From: Candidatus Solirubrobacter pratensis
Lineage (GTDB): Bacteria > Actinomycetota > Thermoleophilia > Solirubrobacterales > Solirubrobacteraceae
Assembly (NCBI RefSeq): GCF_000425945.1
Contig: NZ_KE384480.1
Coordinates: 838,599 to 902,598, forward strand
Direction: 5' to 3'
Length of the DNA stretch: 64,000 nucleotides
Below, in pieces: positions 24,817 through 32,580 of the stretch; the stretch's first letter is position 1, and each line of letters opens with the position of its first letter. The notes beneath the pieces were generated by a model. That model worked only from the letters and a program-made list of their open reading frames with translations, was not told the origin of the DNA and did not search any database. The position numbers and the translations under genes are program-made.

Positions 24817-26861
24817 GGATCAAGCTGATCGCATCGGCCTTGGTTGTTGAGACCGAGCGCGGACGCTTCTCGACGCGCATCGACTTCGAAGAGGGAGTCA
24901 ACGTCGTCTCGGCCCACAACAACCGGGGCAAGACCACCGCCCTCATGTCGGTCATCTACGCCCTTGGCCTTGAGGGCATGGTCGGACCCGGCGACCCCAT
25001 GCCTCTTAAGCCAGCCGCCTACGAGCTGGTCGCCGACGCCGACGGGACCGAGCTTCCAGTGCTCAGCAGCTACGTCATGCTCGAGCTCGAGAACGCCGAT
25101 GGCAAGCGGCTGACCGCCCAGCGCTACCTCAAGCACGAGCGCTTCAAGCGGGACCTGGTTCGCACCTGGGAGGCGGGCAAGCTCACCGACCCGCAGGCAG
25201 ACGTGCCGGTCCGCGAGCGCTACACGCGCGTGCCTGGCGCGGCACAAAACGAGGCCGGATGGCACACGCAGCTCACGCGATTCCTGGGGTGGCAGCTGCC
25301 TCGGGTCACCACCTGGACCGGCGACTCGGTGCCCCTCTACATGCAGAGCTTCTGGCCGCTGCTATTCGTCGAGCAGTCCCGGGGCTGGGCCAGCATCTTC
25401 GGCGCCATCCCACGCTACCTGCGTATCCGTGACCCCGGTCGCCGTGCAGTCGAGTTCCTGTTGCAACTGGACGCCTACGAGCGCGCCCGCCGACGCGAGG
25501 AGCTCCTCGCCCGAGACGCCGCGCTCACCAACCGGTGGCGCAGCGCGGTCGGAGCTTTCGTGGGCCGCCTCGACACACTGGGCGGCCGGCTCCAGGACGT
25601 GTCGCCCACGGCGACCGTCGAATGGCCTCCTGCCTCTCCGCCAACCGTGCGACTGCTCCATGACGAGCAGTGGGTGCCGCTGGGCCAGCTGCTCCGTACG
25701 CTGCGTCAGGAGCTCGCCCAGCTCGAGAACGAGGAGGTGCCGCGCGCGGCCGACGTGGTCGGGCAAGCGACTTCCGATTTGCGCGACGCCGAAGATCGAC
25801 TCGCCCGGCTCTCGGCGTTGTCGCTCCAAGCGGCGCAGGATCTACGCAATCAGGAGGCCGACCAGGATGCACTCGAGGAGCGGCTGGCGGCGCTCACCAC
25901 CGATCGCCAGCGGTACTCCGACGCCCTGCGCCTTCGAGGCATGGGTGCGCTGCAGCCGCTCTCGAGCCCCGAGCCACACTGCCCAACCTGCCAGCAGGCC
26001 CTGCCCGCCACGCTGCACGGAGCCGGCATCGGCGGTCCGGTGCTGACGCTCGAAGCCAACTTGGAGCTGATCGACTCCGAGCGCCATACGGTGCAGGCGA
26101 TACGGGCGGACGCCAGCGAGGTGCTCCGCGCGTCGCGCGAGCGAGCCACCGCCGTACGTCAGGCGCTGTTGGACGCTCGTCGCGACGTGCGAACGCTTAA
26201 GAGCGCGCTGACACAGCAGGCGCAGGCTCCGTCGCGCGCGGTCGTCGCGCGCCAGGTGCGCGTCACAGATCGGCTCGAGGCACTCGAGGAGGTCGACGAG
26301 AGTTTCAGCGCTCTGGAGCAGACGTTGGCCGAGATAGCTGAGGAGCTCCGGAAGATTCGCGGCGAGCTGGAGGGACTCAAGGCCGGCCGCCGCAGCGAGG
26401 GCGACGAGGACAAGCTGTCAGCACTTGCGCTCAGGGTCCGCGAGCAGCTGGACCAATACGGTTACGGGTCGTTCGCTGGCGTCGAGGTGGATCCTGACAC
26501 CTACCTACCGGAGCGCGAAGGCTTCGACCTCGACTCCGACTCATCGGCGAGCGACACTGTCCGACTTGTATGGGCGTACACCGTGGGGCTGCTGGAGGTC
26601 GCAAGGCAGCACGCGACGAATCACCCGGGGCTGCTGGTCATGGACGAGCCAGGTCAGCACGAGATCGAGATTGACAGTCTGCGCGCACTGTTCCGCCGGG
26701 TGGCAGCCTCCCGACAGCGCGAGCAGCAGGTGGTGATCGCAACCTCGATGCCGTTCCACGAGGTTGACGCGCTCGGAGCCGAGCTCGACCTCGCGGTCCA
26801 TCGCTTCGACGACCGGGTCCTCACGCGCGACGAGGACAATCAGCGGACCGATCCAACCTGA
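24813..26861 (+). CDS. SMC/Rad50-like ABC ATPase with zinc hook
   Basis: A 682-residue ATPase, third gene of the cassette. Walker A is the unusual SAHNNRGKTT with Lys40, and Walker B is LLVMDEPGQHE (Asp611, Glu612). Between them are long coiled-coil arms (about residues 220-375 and 430-570). A CPTC hook at Cys390 and Cys393 sits at the hinge, as in Rad50. Residues about 175-205 (MQSFWPLLFVEQSRGWASIF) are a conserved-looking insertion, probably the Q-loop region. Such ATPases drive large conformational changes; in ABC-3C systems they are proposed to activate the nuclease-like component on invader DNA. The frame is intact over its whole length, unlike many neighbours. Confidence 0.8.
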   Translation: MRIKLIASALVVETERGRFSTRIDFEEGVNVVSAHNNRGKTTALMSVIYALGLEGMVGPGDPMPLKPAAYELVADADGTELPVLSSYVMLELENADGKRLTAQRYLKHERFKRDLVRTWEAGKLTDPQADVPVRERYTRVPGAAQNEAGWHTQLTRFLGWQLPRVTTWTGDSVPLYMQSFWPLLFVEQSRGWASIFGAIPRYLRIRDPGRRAVEFLLQLDAYERARRREELLARDAALTNRWRSAVGAFVGRLDTLGGRLQDVSPTATVEWPPASPPTVRLLHDEQWVPLGQLLRTLRQELAQLENEEVPRAADVVGQATSDLRDAEDRLARLSALSLQAAQDLRNQEADQDALEERLAALTTDRQRYSDALRLRGMGALQPLSSPEPHCPTCQQALPATLHGAGIGGPVLTLEANLELIDSERHTVQAIRADASEVLRASRERATAVRQALLDARRDVRTLKSALTQQAQAPSRAVVARQVRVTDRLEALEEVDESFSALEQTLAEIAEELRKIRGELEGLKAGRRSEGDEDKLSALALRVREQLDQYGYGSFAGVEVDPDTYLPEREGFDLDSDSSASDTVRLVWAYTVGLLEVARQHATNHPGLLVMDEPGQHEIEIDSLRALFRRVAASRQREQQVVIATSMPFHEVDALGAELDLAVHRFDDRVLTRDEDNQRTDPT

Positions 26862-27021
26862 TCACCGAGCGCGGCCGGCCCCTCACCGCGCCGTGCAGAG
26901 CAGACCGCCTGTGCTCGTGGGCTTTCCGGCGGAGCTCGCAACACACGCGGGCGCCAGCTGCGCACCCCAGAAGGTGGGCCGCGAAGGCGCGTCTACTCGC
27001 GAGGGGTCGACGGATGTCGTC

Positions 27022-27450
27022 TTGACCGGCCCGCAACGCGCAACATACGTTCGCCGAACACGAACGGAGGCGGGAACGATTCACGGACGGAGGAACCGAG
27101 CTGCGGCCGCGTTGGCGGCCCTGTTGGCACTGGCGCTCGCTGGCTGCGGCGGAGGAGGAGAGAGCAGCAGCGCCGGCGGCGACACCAGCGGCACGGTCCG
27201 CAACGCCCCGGCGCATTCGGAGCAGGACGTGATCGATGCACTGCAACTCACCTCCGACAACGGGATCAGCTACACCGATCCGAACGGGTGCGAAGTCGCG
27301 GTCGTCCTGATCGGCAAGAACACTGTGAACTTGTATTCGGGGGCAGGCGACACCGTGGCGACCAACCCGGCCGGCGATGTCGGCGTCAAGGTCGTCAGCA
27401 ACGACCCGTCCTGCGCGAGCAAGCTTGCGGCCGGTCTGAAAGGGCTGTAG
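27022..27450 (+). CDS. Small lipoprotein
   Basis: The lipobox LALAGC, preceded by AAAALAALLA, gives a lipidated cysteine near 27145. The mature part is about 100 residues: a Gly/Ser linker, a helix (SEQDVIDALQL), a strand pair (GCEVAVVLIGKNTVNLYS) and a C-terminal helix (CASKLAAGLKGL) with a possible disulphide. The start is unsure. A TTG at 27022 is the nearest in-frame start-like codon upstream of the signal peptide, but a GGAGG at about 27068 would fit a start a few codons before the hydrophobic stretch, where only ATT is available. No domain name is known. It is not clearly part of the defence cassette. Confidence 0.55.
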   Translation: MTGPQRATYVRRTRTEAGTIHGRRNRAAAALAALLALALAGCGGGGESSSAGGDTSGTVRNAPAHSEQDVIDALQLTSDNGISYTDPNGCEVAVVLIGKNTVNLYSGAGDTVATNPAGDVGVKVVSNDPSCASKLAAGLKGL

Positions 27451-27813
27451 CGCGAGGTCGCCGTTCGAACCGGGCCCGACCCCTCAACCCGCGCGAGACA
27501 CGAACTCCGCCGAGCCCTTCCCGATGTTCTGCCGTCGCCGAGACGGCTACGGACGCCTATACGCGCCGTCTGACGCGTATGGTGGCCGGTCTGGCCCCGT
27601 CCCAACTCGACACGGGTCGTCTCCATCTCCCCCGTCGCGACAAACCGGAGGATCGATAGGAGTCCCGGTCGCCGCGAGCGGGTCCCATGTAGGTGACCGT
27701 TTCAGCGCGCGGATGACCCCCGGGCTTGCGTCAAGCCTGGGGCAGAAGCGTTCGGTCTAACCGTTTCGAGCAAACATCCTGAGATCGTCGTGCGGGGCTC
27801 GATTACGTCTGTC
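27451..27813. other. Intergenic region with repeat copy B and a hairpin
   Basis: About 360 bases. It contains copy B of the diverged repeat (27640-27712) and, directly after it, an 11-bp hairpin at 27718-27742 (CCCCGGGCTTG, CGT loop, CAAGCCTGGGG). No protein-like frame is seen before 27814. Confidence 0.45.
27640..27712 (+). repeat. Diverged direct repeat, copy B
   Basis: Aligns by eye with 4745-4816 in the same orientation, sharing five blocks listed there. It lies close to the 3' end of the large serine recombinase. Confidence 0.6.
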
Positions 27814-27966
27814 ATGAACAGCAACGAGACAGACGAACTCATCCGCGACGCCCGGCGACACGAGGCTAGTCGAGCCGCCGCACGCGCGTTCCTCGCGGTT
27901 CTACGCGAGCGGCACCCCGATGTCGTCTGGCGCGAAGTCCGGCGCGAAAACGAACTCGCGGATTGA
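27814..27966 (+). CDS. Possible 50-residue protein overlapping the integrase 3' end
   Basis: A 50-codon frame, MNSNETDELIRDARRHEA followed by SRAAARAFLAVLRERHPDVV and WREVRRENELAD. It is amphipathic and highly charged, like a single long helix or a small DNA-binding element. It is antiparallel to, and overlaps by 66 bases, the end of the recombinase gene. No good ribosome site is seen. Large serine recombinases have small directionality factors, often encoded nearby, and this frame is a candidate by position and size only. Confidence 0.3.
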   Translation: MNSNETDELIRDARRHEASRAAARAFLAVLRERHPDVVWREVRRENELAD

Positions 27967-29379
27967 TGCCTTCTGCCCCTGCCGAGGCAGATCGGCAGGC
28001 GCCTGTCCCCGCCAGAGGATCCGCACTCGTTCCTCCACGGGCACGACGTTTCCGCGCCCGACGTTGCGGACCATGATCGCGTCGATGGTCTGCCTGAGGA
28101 TCGTCCGCTGTTCGTCAGTCGAGAGCTTCGACCAGTACTCGCGGAGGTCGGCAACAGGGACAGACACGCCCGCAGCCTTTCGGCGGCAGTCGTCGCAGGC
28201 TCGCTCGGCGAGAGCGACCGCATCTTTGTGAGATCGGATCGCGCTCAGCCAGGTCTCCCGGCCCATGACCTCGCGGGCCTCTACGTCCTGAGCCAGTTCG
28301 TCCAGTCTGGCTTGCGCCTGTTCGAGTCGCTGGCTCAGCGCGTCGTAGTCGCCCTGTTGCTCGGCGCCCTCGAAGACCGGAGTGTCGATGTATGAGAAGA
28401 ACTGCTCGACGACCCATGACTCAAGAGGTTCGGCGCGGATGGATCCGCCAGTCGGACACGTTCCCGACCCGTGCTTCTTCTTGCACCAGTATTGCCGCGT
28501 CCGCTTGCCGGGGCTCCCGGTCATGCCAGGCGAGAGGCAGTACGAGCATCCCGCGCAGCGCATGATCCCGGAGAGGAGGTTCGGCTGCTTGCCTTGCGTC
28601 GGGTTGAACGCCTTGCCCTTGGCGGCCTCGAACAGCGCCCTGGTCACCAGGGGCTCATGCGCGGATTCGTTGACGTACTCGCCGTGGTAAGCGATCCCGA
28701 GGTACGCCTTGTTGGCGGCCAGATCCTTGACAGTGCCTCGAACCCACTGCTTGCTGTCCGGCGGCTTTACGCCCTCGTCGTTGAGCCAGCGCGCGATGTC
28801 CTGCCACGTCGTCCCGCGCGAGCGCCTGGCGTAGATCTCGCGGACGTGGGCGGCGTCCTCGTTCGGCACCAGACGGCCATCCTCGCCCTTGTCGTATCCG
28901 AACGGGGCTCGCGCCTGGTAGACGCCGCGCTTGTTCGCGCGCGCGCGTGCATAGGCCCAGTTCTCCGTGATTCGACGACGCTCCATCCGCGCGAGGGCGA
29001 GCATGATCGTCAGCCCGAACTCCCCAAATGGCGTCGTGGGGTCAATCCCGAGATCGACGGCTGCGACCTGGCCGCCGTGGTCGCTGATCTCCTCGACGAG
29101 GTTGAGCGCGTCGGCCACGCCCGCCCGTGAGAGACGGTCGAGCTTCGCCACCACGATGCCGCCCGTCTCGCCTGAGCGAACGCGACTCATGATCGCGTCA
29201 AGGCCAGGGCGGCTGAGCTTGCCACCGCTCTGATCGAGGTCGGTCTGCCAAGCGGCGATCTCGACGCCTCGCAGCTTGGCCCAGCTTGCGATCTGCTCAC
29301 GCTGTACGTCCGGCGAAATGAACGAGTCGCCCTCTCGCCCGCCAACGCGGGAAACGCGGATGTAGCCGTCAAGTCTCAT
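27901..29379 (-). CDS. Large serine recombinase (integrase)
   Basis: A 492-residue large serine recombinase from the ATG at 29379. The open frame runs about 98 codons further, into comM sequence read backwards, and that part is noise. The catalytic serine is Ser10 in YIRVSR. The resolvase core also shows VVAKLDRLSRAGV and MERRRITENWAYAR. The recombinase domain follows (PFGYDKGEDGRLVPNED; TTWQDIARWLNDEGVKPP), then a zinc beta-ribbon (MRCAGCSYCLSPG and WCKKKHGSGTCP) and a coiled coil (about residues 355-400). Enzymes of this class insert phages and islands between short attP and attB sites and need a separate factor to excise. The gene reads away from the comM junction about 50 bases away, as expected for an integrase beside its attachment site. 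Confidence 0.92.
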   Translation of the reverse strand: MRLDGYIRVSRVGGREGDSFISPDVQREQIASWAKLRGVEIAAWQTDLDQSGGKLSRPGLDAIMSRVRSGETGGIVVAKLDRLSRAGVADALNLVEEISDHGGQVAAVDLGIDPTTPFGEFGLTIMLALARMERRRITENWAYARARANKRGVYQARAPFGYDKGEDGRLVPNEDAAHVREIYARRSRGTTWQDIARWLNDEGVKPPDSKQWVRGTVKDLAANKAYLGIAYHGEYVNESAHEPLVTRALFEAAKGKAFNPTQGKQPNLLSGIMRCAGCSYCLSPGMTGSPGKRTRQYWCKKKHGSGTCPTGGSIRAEPLESWVVEQFFSYIDTPVFEGAEQQGDYDALSQRLEQAQARLDELAQDVEAREVMGRETWLSAIRSHKDAVALAERACDDCRRKAAGVSVPVADLREYWSKLSTDEQRTILRQTIDAIMVRNVGRGNVVPVEERVRILWRGQAPADLPRQGQKASIREFVFAPDFAPDDIGVPLA

Positions 29380-29394
29380 GTGATGCCGTAGTCG

Positions 29395-29435
29395 TCCACT
29401 CCAGGCCGAACTCAGGGTTGTCAGGCACCTACTCG
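29395..29435. other. Probable attachment junction between island and comM
   Basis: To the right of about 29429 the plus strand encodes LLDELSEF and continues as a normal ComM C-terminal half. To the left, the same frame reads sequence unlike ComM. The crossover therefore falls at about 29424-29432, roughly 50 bases from the recombinase start. The matching site at the other island end is outside this window, so the core cannot be fixed. Confidence 0.65.
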
Positions 29436-30049
29436 ACGAGCTGTCGGAGTTCGCCCGGCCGAGCCTCGAGGCGCTCCGCCAGCCGCTGGAGGACGGCCAC
29501 GTCACGATCATGCGCGGCCAGCAGGTGATGGCATTCCCGACGCGCTTCATGCTCGTGGCGGCGTCCAACCCGTGCCCGTGTGGTCTCGGCGGCACGCGCT
29601 GCCAGTGCACCCCGGCGGACCTGTTCCGCCACCGCCGCCGCCTCTCCGGCCCGCTGCTGGACCGGATCGACATCCTGATGCGCGTCGAGCGCCCGCCCGC
29701 CGAGGCGCTGCGTCAGCAGATCGCGCCCCGCTCGGCCGAGGTCATGGAGCGGATCGTCGCCGCCCGTGAGCGCCAGACACGCCGCCTGCGCGGCCATCCG
29801 GAGAGCTGCAACGCCCAGCTCACCTCGCGCCAGATCCGCGAAGTCGGCCAGGTCGCGCCAAGCGCCATGCGCCTGCTCGCCGAGCTCTACGACCGCCACA
29901 CCCTCAGCGCCCGCGGCCACACGCGCATCCTGCGCGTCGCCCGCACGGTCGCCGACCTCGAGTCCCGCGACACGGTCGGCGCCGACCACATCAACATCGC
30001 CGCCTCACTCCGCCTCGACGACGCCCCACCGCTCGCGGAGGCGGTATGA
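29429..30049 (+). pseudogene. comM: comM (Mg-chelatase-family) 3' fragment
   Basis: About 206 codons of a ComM/YifB-type AAA+ protein, starting inside Walker B (LLDELSEF). Then come LEALRQPLEDGHVTI, FMLVAASNPCPCG, the zinc-type cysteines (CGLGGTRCQC), LLDRIDILMRVERP (sensor and arginine region), and the C-terminal helical domain ending at 30049. The N-terminal half (Lon-protease-like domain and Walker A) is missing. ComM is a branch-migration helicase used in natural transformation. An internal ATG at 29510 exists, but its product would lack the nucleotide-binding site. The gene is next to dprA, as usual. I read this as disruption by the element. Confidence 0.88.
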
Positions 30050-30065
30050 CCCTCGCAACGCGCGC

Positions 30066-31142
30066 ATGACCGCCTGCGACGACTGCCTCCGCCGCGCGTG
30101 GCTGATCGCCGCGATCGCCGGCCGGCTGCAGGTCGAGTTCAAGCGCCGCAGCGCGCCCGCCCGCGTCCTCGCGCTGCCCGACGACGAGCTGCTCGAGATC
30201 GGCGCGGCCGCCGAGATCAGACGCGCGTACGCCGGATTCGATCCGCCGAGCGCGCGGGCCGCCGCGCTCGCCGCCGGGCTGGTCACCGTGTGCGGCTGCC
30301 GCGACACCTACCCGAAGCCGCTTCGCGACCTCGCGGATCCGCCCGCCGTCCTGCACGTGCTCGGCGATCCGGGCGTGCTCGCCCCTTCTGACCGCGTCGC
30401 GGTGGTCGGGGCGCGGCGCGCGTCGGCCTACGGCCTGGACGTCGCGCGCGCCCTCGGCCGCGGCCTCTCGATCGCCGGCGTGCCGGTCGTCTCCGGCCTC
30501 GCGCTGGGGATCGACTCCGCCGCCCACGCCGGCGCCCTGAGCGGCCCAGGCCCGGCGATCGGCGTCCTCGCAGGCAGCGCCGACGTCCCGTATCCCGCGA
30601 GCGGCTGGCGCCTGCACGCGGCGGTCGCGTCGCGCGGCGCCGTCGTGTCCGAGCTGCCGCCCGGCGCCCGTGCCCACCGCTGGTGCTTCGTGGCCCGCAA
30701 CCGGATCATCGCCGCGCTCGCCCAGCTCACCGTCGTCGTCCAGGCGACCGACCGCTCCGGTTCGCTCACGACGGCGGACTTCGCCGCCGAGCTGGGCCGC
30801 GGCGTGGCGGCCGTCCCCGGCGTGGTCACCAGCCGCCTCTCGACGGGCGTCCACCAGCTGATCCAGGCGGGAGCGCCGCTGGTCTGCGACGCCGGCGAGG
30901 TGCTCGAGCTGCTCGCGGCGACGACGGGCGCGCCGTTCGACCCGCCCCAGCCGGTGCCGCCGCCCGACCTCGCCCCCGACCTGACCGCCGTCCTGGCCGC
31001 CGTCGAGGACGGCCGCGGGACGCTGAGCGAGCTCGCCACGACACCCGCCGAAGCGCGCGCCGCGCTCGTCGGGCTCGGCGAGCTCGAGCGCCTCGGCCTC
31101 GTCCGGCGCGGCTTCGCCGGCCGCTGGGAGCGCGCGGCGTGA
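30066..31142 (+). CDS. dprA: DNA-processing protein DprA
   Basis: A 358-residue protein of the DprA/Smf family, which loads RecA on incoming single strands in transformation. Residues about 15-70 are a SAM/HhH-like N-terminal region. The Rossmann-type core follows: VAVVGARRASAYG, SGLALGIDSAAHAGAL, SELPPGARAHRWCFVARNRIIAAL and VVQATDRSGSLTTADFA. The C-terminal 70 residues form a winged helix (TLSELATTPAEARAALVGLG). The ATG at 30066 is 17 bases past the comM stop, so the two were one operon before the insertion. Its promoter may now derive from the island or from internal comM sequence. The frame is intact. Confidence 0.93.
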   Translation: MTACDDCLRRAWLIAAIAGRLQVEFKRRSAPARVLALPDDELLEIGAAAEIRRAYAGFDPPSARAAALAAGLVTVCGCRDTYPKPLRDLADPPAVLHVLGDPGVLAPSDRVAVVGARRASAYGLDVARALGRGLSIAGVPVVSGLALGIDSAAHAGALSGPGPAIGVLAGSADVPYPASGWRLHAAVASRGAVVSELPPGARAHRWCFVARNRIIAALAQLTVVVQATDRSGSLTTADFAAELGRGVAAVPGVVTSRLSTGVHQLIQAGAPLVCDAGEVLELLAATTGAPFDPPQPVPPPDLAPDLTAVLAAVEDGRGTLSELATTPAEARAALVGLGELERLGLVRRGFAGRWERAA

Positions 31143-31231
31143 TTCCGTCCGCGGCACTGGAGGACGCTGAAGCCGCACGAGATCCTCGGGCCGGGCCCGG
31201 AGGAGCACTGACAGCGCCTACCCTCATCGTG

Positions 31232-32089
31232 ATGCCCAGACCCGTTCCCGCCGTGCTCTCGATCGCCGGCTCGGACTCCGGCGGCGGCGCCGGGATCCAG
31301 GCCGACCTGAAGGCCTTCGCGCGCTGCGGCGTGCACGGGATGACGGCGATCACCGCTCTGACCGCGCAGAGCACCACCGGCGTCACCGGCGTGCACCCGG
31401 TCCCCGGCGAGTTCATCGTCGAGCAGGTCCGGACGGTCGCCGAGGACATCGGGGTCGACGCGGTCAAGATCGGCATGCTCGGGACCGCCGAGACCGTGGC
31501 CGCAGTCCGCGAAGCGCTCGAGCTGCTCGACGGCGCCCCGGTCGTCATCGACCCCGTGATGGTCGCCGAGTCCGGCGCCGTCCTGCTCGACGACGCCGCT
31601 CGCCGCGCGATGGTCGAGCTCCTCCTCCCGCTCGCCGCGGTGATCACGCCGAACCTGCCGGAGGCGCGCGTGCTGGCCGCGGTCGGGGAGGGGCGCGCGG
31701 AAGAGGCGGGCCGGCGCCTCGCAGCCGACGCCGAGGACCTCGCCCGCGCCCTTCACCGCCTCGGCCCGGCGAACGTCGTCGTGACTGGGGGCCACCGCGC
31801 GGAGGCGACCGACGTGTTCTTCGACGGCGAGGCCCTGGAGCCGTTGCCCGGCGAGCGGCACGCCGACGGCGCGGCGCACGGATCGGGCTGTACGCACTCG
31901 TCGGCGCTCGCCGCGCACCTCGCGCTCGGCTACACGCCGTTGGAGGCGGCTCGCGCCGCGCGCGCGATCGCCAGCGAGGCCGTCCGCGCGGGCCTGCGCG
32001 GCCTCGGCCGGGGCGCCGGCCCAGTGGACGTATTCGACTTGACGGCCCGCGCGCGGCAATCCCCTGCAAGTGCCCAGTTGGCGCGCTAA
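31232..32089 (+). CDS. thiD: Hydroxymethylpyrimidine kinase ThiD
   Basis: A 285-residue ribokinase-like enzyme that phosphorylates HMP and HMP-phosphate in thiamine synthesis. The start gives AVLSIAGSDSGGGAGIQADL, the classic ThiD N-terminus. Further motifs are HGMTAITALTAQSTTGV (substrate side), VIDPVMVAESG, ITPNLPEARVL and AHGSGCTHSSALAAHL, with the anion hole and catalytic cysteine. The ATG at 31232 is preferred over a GTG three bases earlier. It stands alone among thiamine genes here; a small GC-rich inverted repeat lies between dprA and thiD. The length is typical. Confidence 0.95.
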   Translation: MPRPVPAVLSIAGSDSGGGAGIQADLKAFARCGVHGMTAITALTAQSTTGVTGVHPVPGEFIVEQVRTVAEDIGVDAVKIGMLGTAETVAAVREALELLDGAPVVIDPVMVAESGAVLLDDAARRAMVELLLPLAAVITPNLPEARVLAAVGEGRAEEAGRRLAADAEDLARALHRLGPANVVVTGGHRAEATDVFFDGEALEPLPGERHADGAAHGSGCTHSSALAAHLALGYTPLEAARAARAIASEAVRAGLRGLGRGAGPVDVFDLTARARQSPASAQLAR

Positions 32090-32129
32090 GTGTCGAGGCC
32101 GCCCAGCGCTGCGTGACATAATCGCGCAG

Positions 32130-32381
32130 ATGAAGTTCCTTCGCATGCGTCCGGGATACGGCGAGCAGTTGATCGCCGAGGGTGACATCGAGGTCGCGGA
32201 GGACGAGGAGCGCCTGGTGGAGGAGTTCCGCCGGCAGCTCGCGCAGGGCATGTGGGCCGCCGTCCCGGTCACATCCACGACCGGCCGGCGGGAGGCGGAG
32301 ATGGTCACCGCGTTCGAGGAGATCCCACGCGAGACGGGTCGCGTCATCTTCTTCCCGCGTGCGGCCGGCGGCGCCCGTTGA
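32130..32381 (+). CDS. Small conserved-looking hypothetical protein
   Basis: An 83-residue protein: MKFLRMRPGYGEQLIAEGD, VAEDEERLVEEFRRQLAQG, MWAAVPV and REAEMVTAFEEIPRETGRVI. It has an alternating strand-helix pattern and an acidic middle. The clear start and balanced composition support it. No family name is known. It lies directly upstream of the 30-bp tandem repeats. Confidence 0.6.
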   Translation: MKFLRMRPGYGEQLIAEGDIEVAEDEERLVEEFRRQLAQGMWAAVPVTSTTGRREAEMVTAFEEIPRETGRVIFFPRAAGGAR

Positions 32382-32386
32382 CGCAC

Positions 32387-32536
32387 GCGCTGAACCGCGC
32401 CGATCGCTTCGCCCGCGCGCCGAACCGTGCGCACCCCCTCGCCCGGGCGCTGAACCGCGCCCACCCCCTCGCCCGGGCGCTGAACCGCGCCCACCCCCTC
32501 GCCCGGGCGCTGAACCGCGCCCACCCCCTCGCTGGA
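32387..32536. repeat. 30-bp GC-rich tandem repeats (five units)
   Basis: Units begin at 32387, 32417, 32447, 32477 and 32507; the third and fourth are identical and the others differ by a few bases. The start of a sixth unit follows at 32537. The core is GCGCTGAACCGCGCCCACCC. One plus-strand frame would read a ten-residue repeat (ALNRAHPLAR), but no good start precedes it, so it is probably not translated. Confidence 0.9.
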
Positions 32537-32580
32537 GCGCTGAACCGAGACGCCCGTGCGCCGCACGCAGGAGCCGCGCG

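Noticed and set aside
27038..27052. LexA-like sequence near the lipoprotein
   Set aside because: Only one half-site (GTTCG) matches; the left half is GCAAC, not CGAAC.
32387..32536. Possible CRISPR array
   Set aside because: The 30-bp units abut with no spacers, and no cas gene is present.
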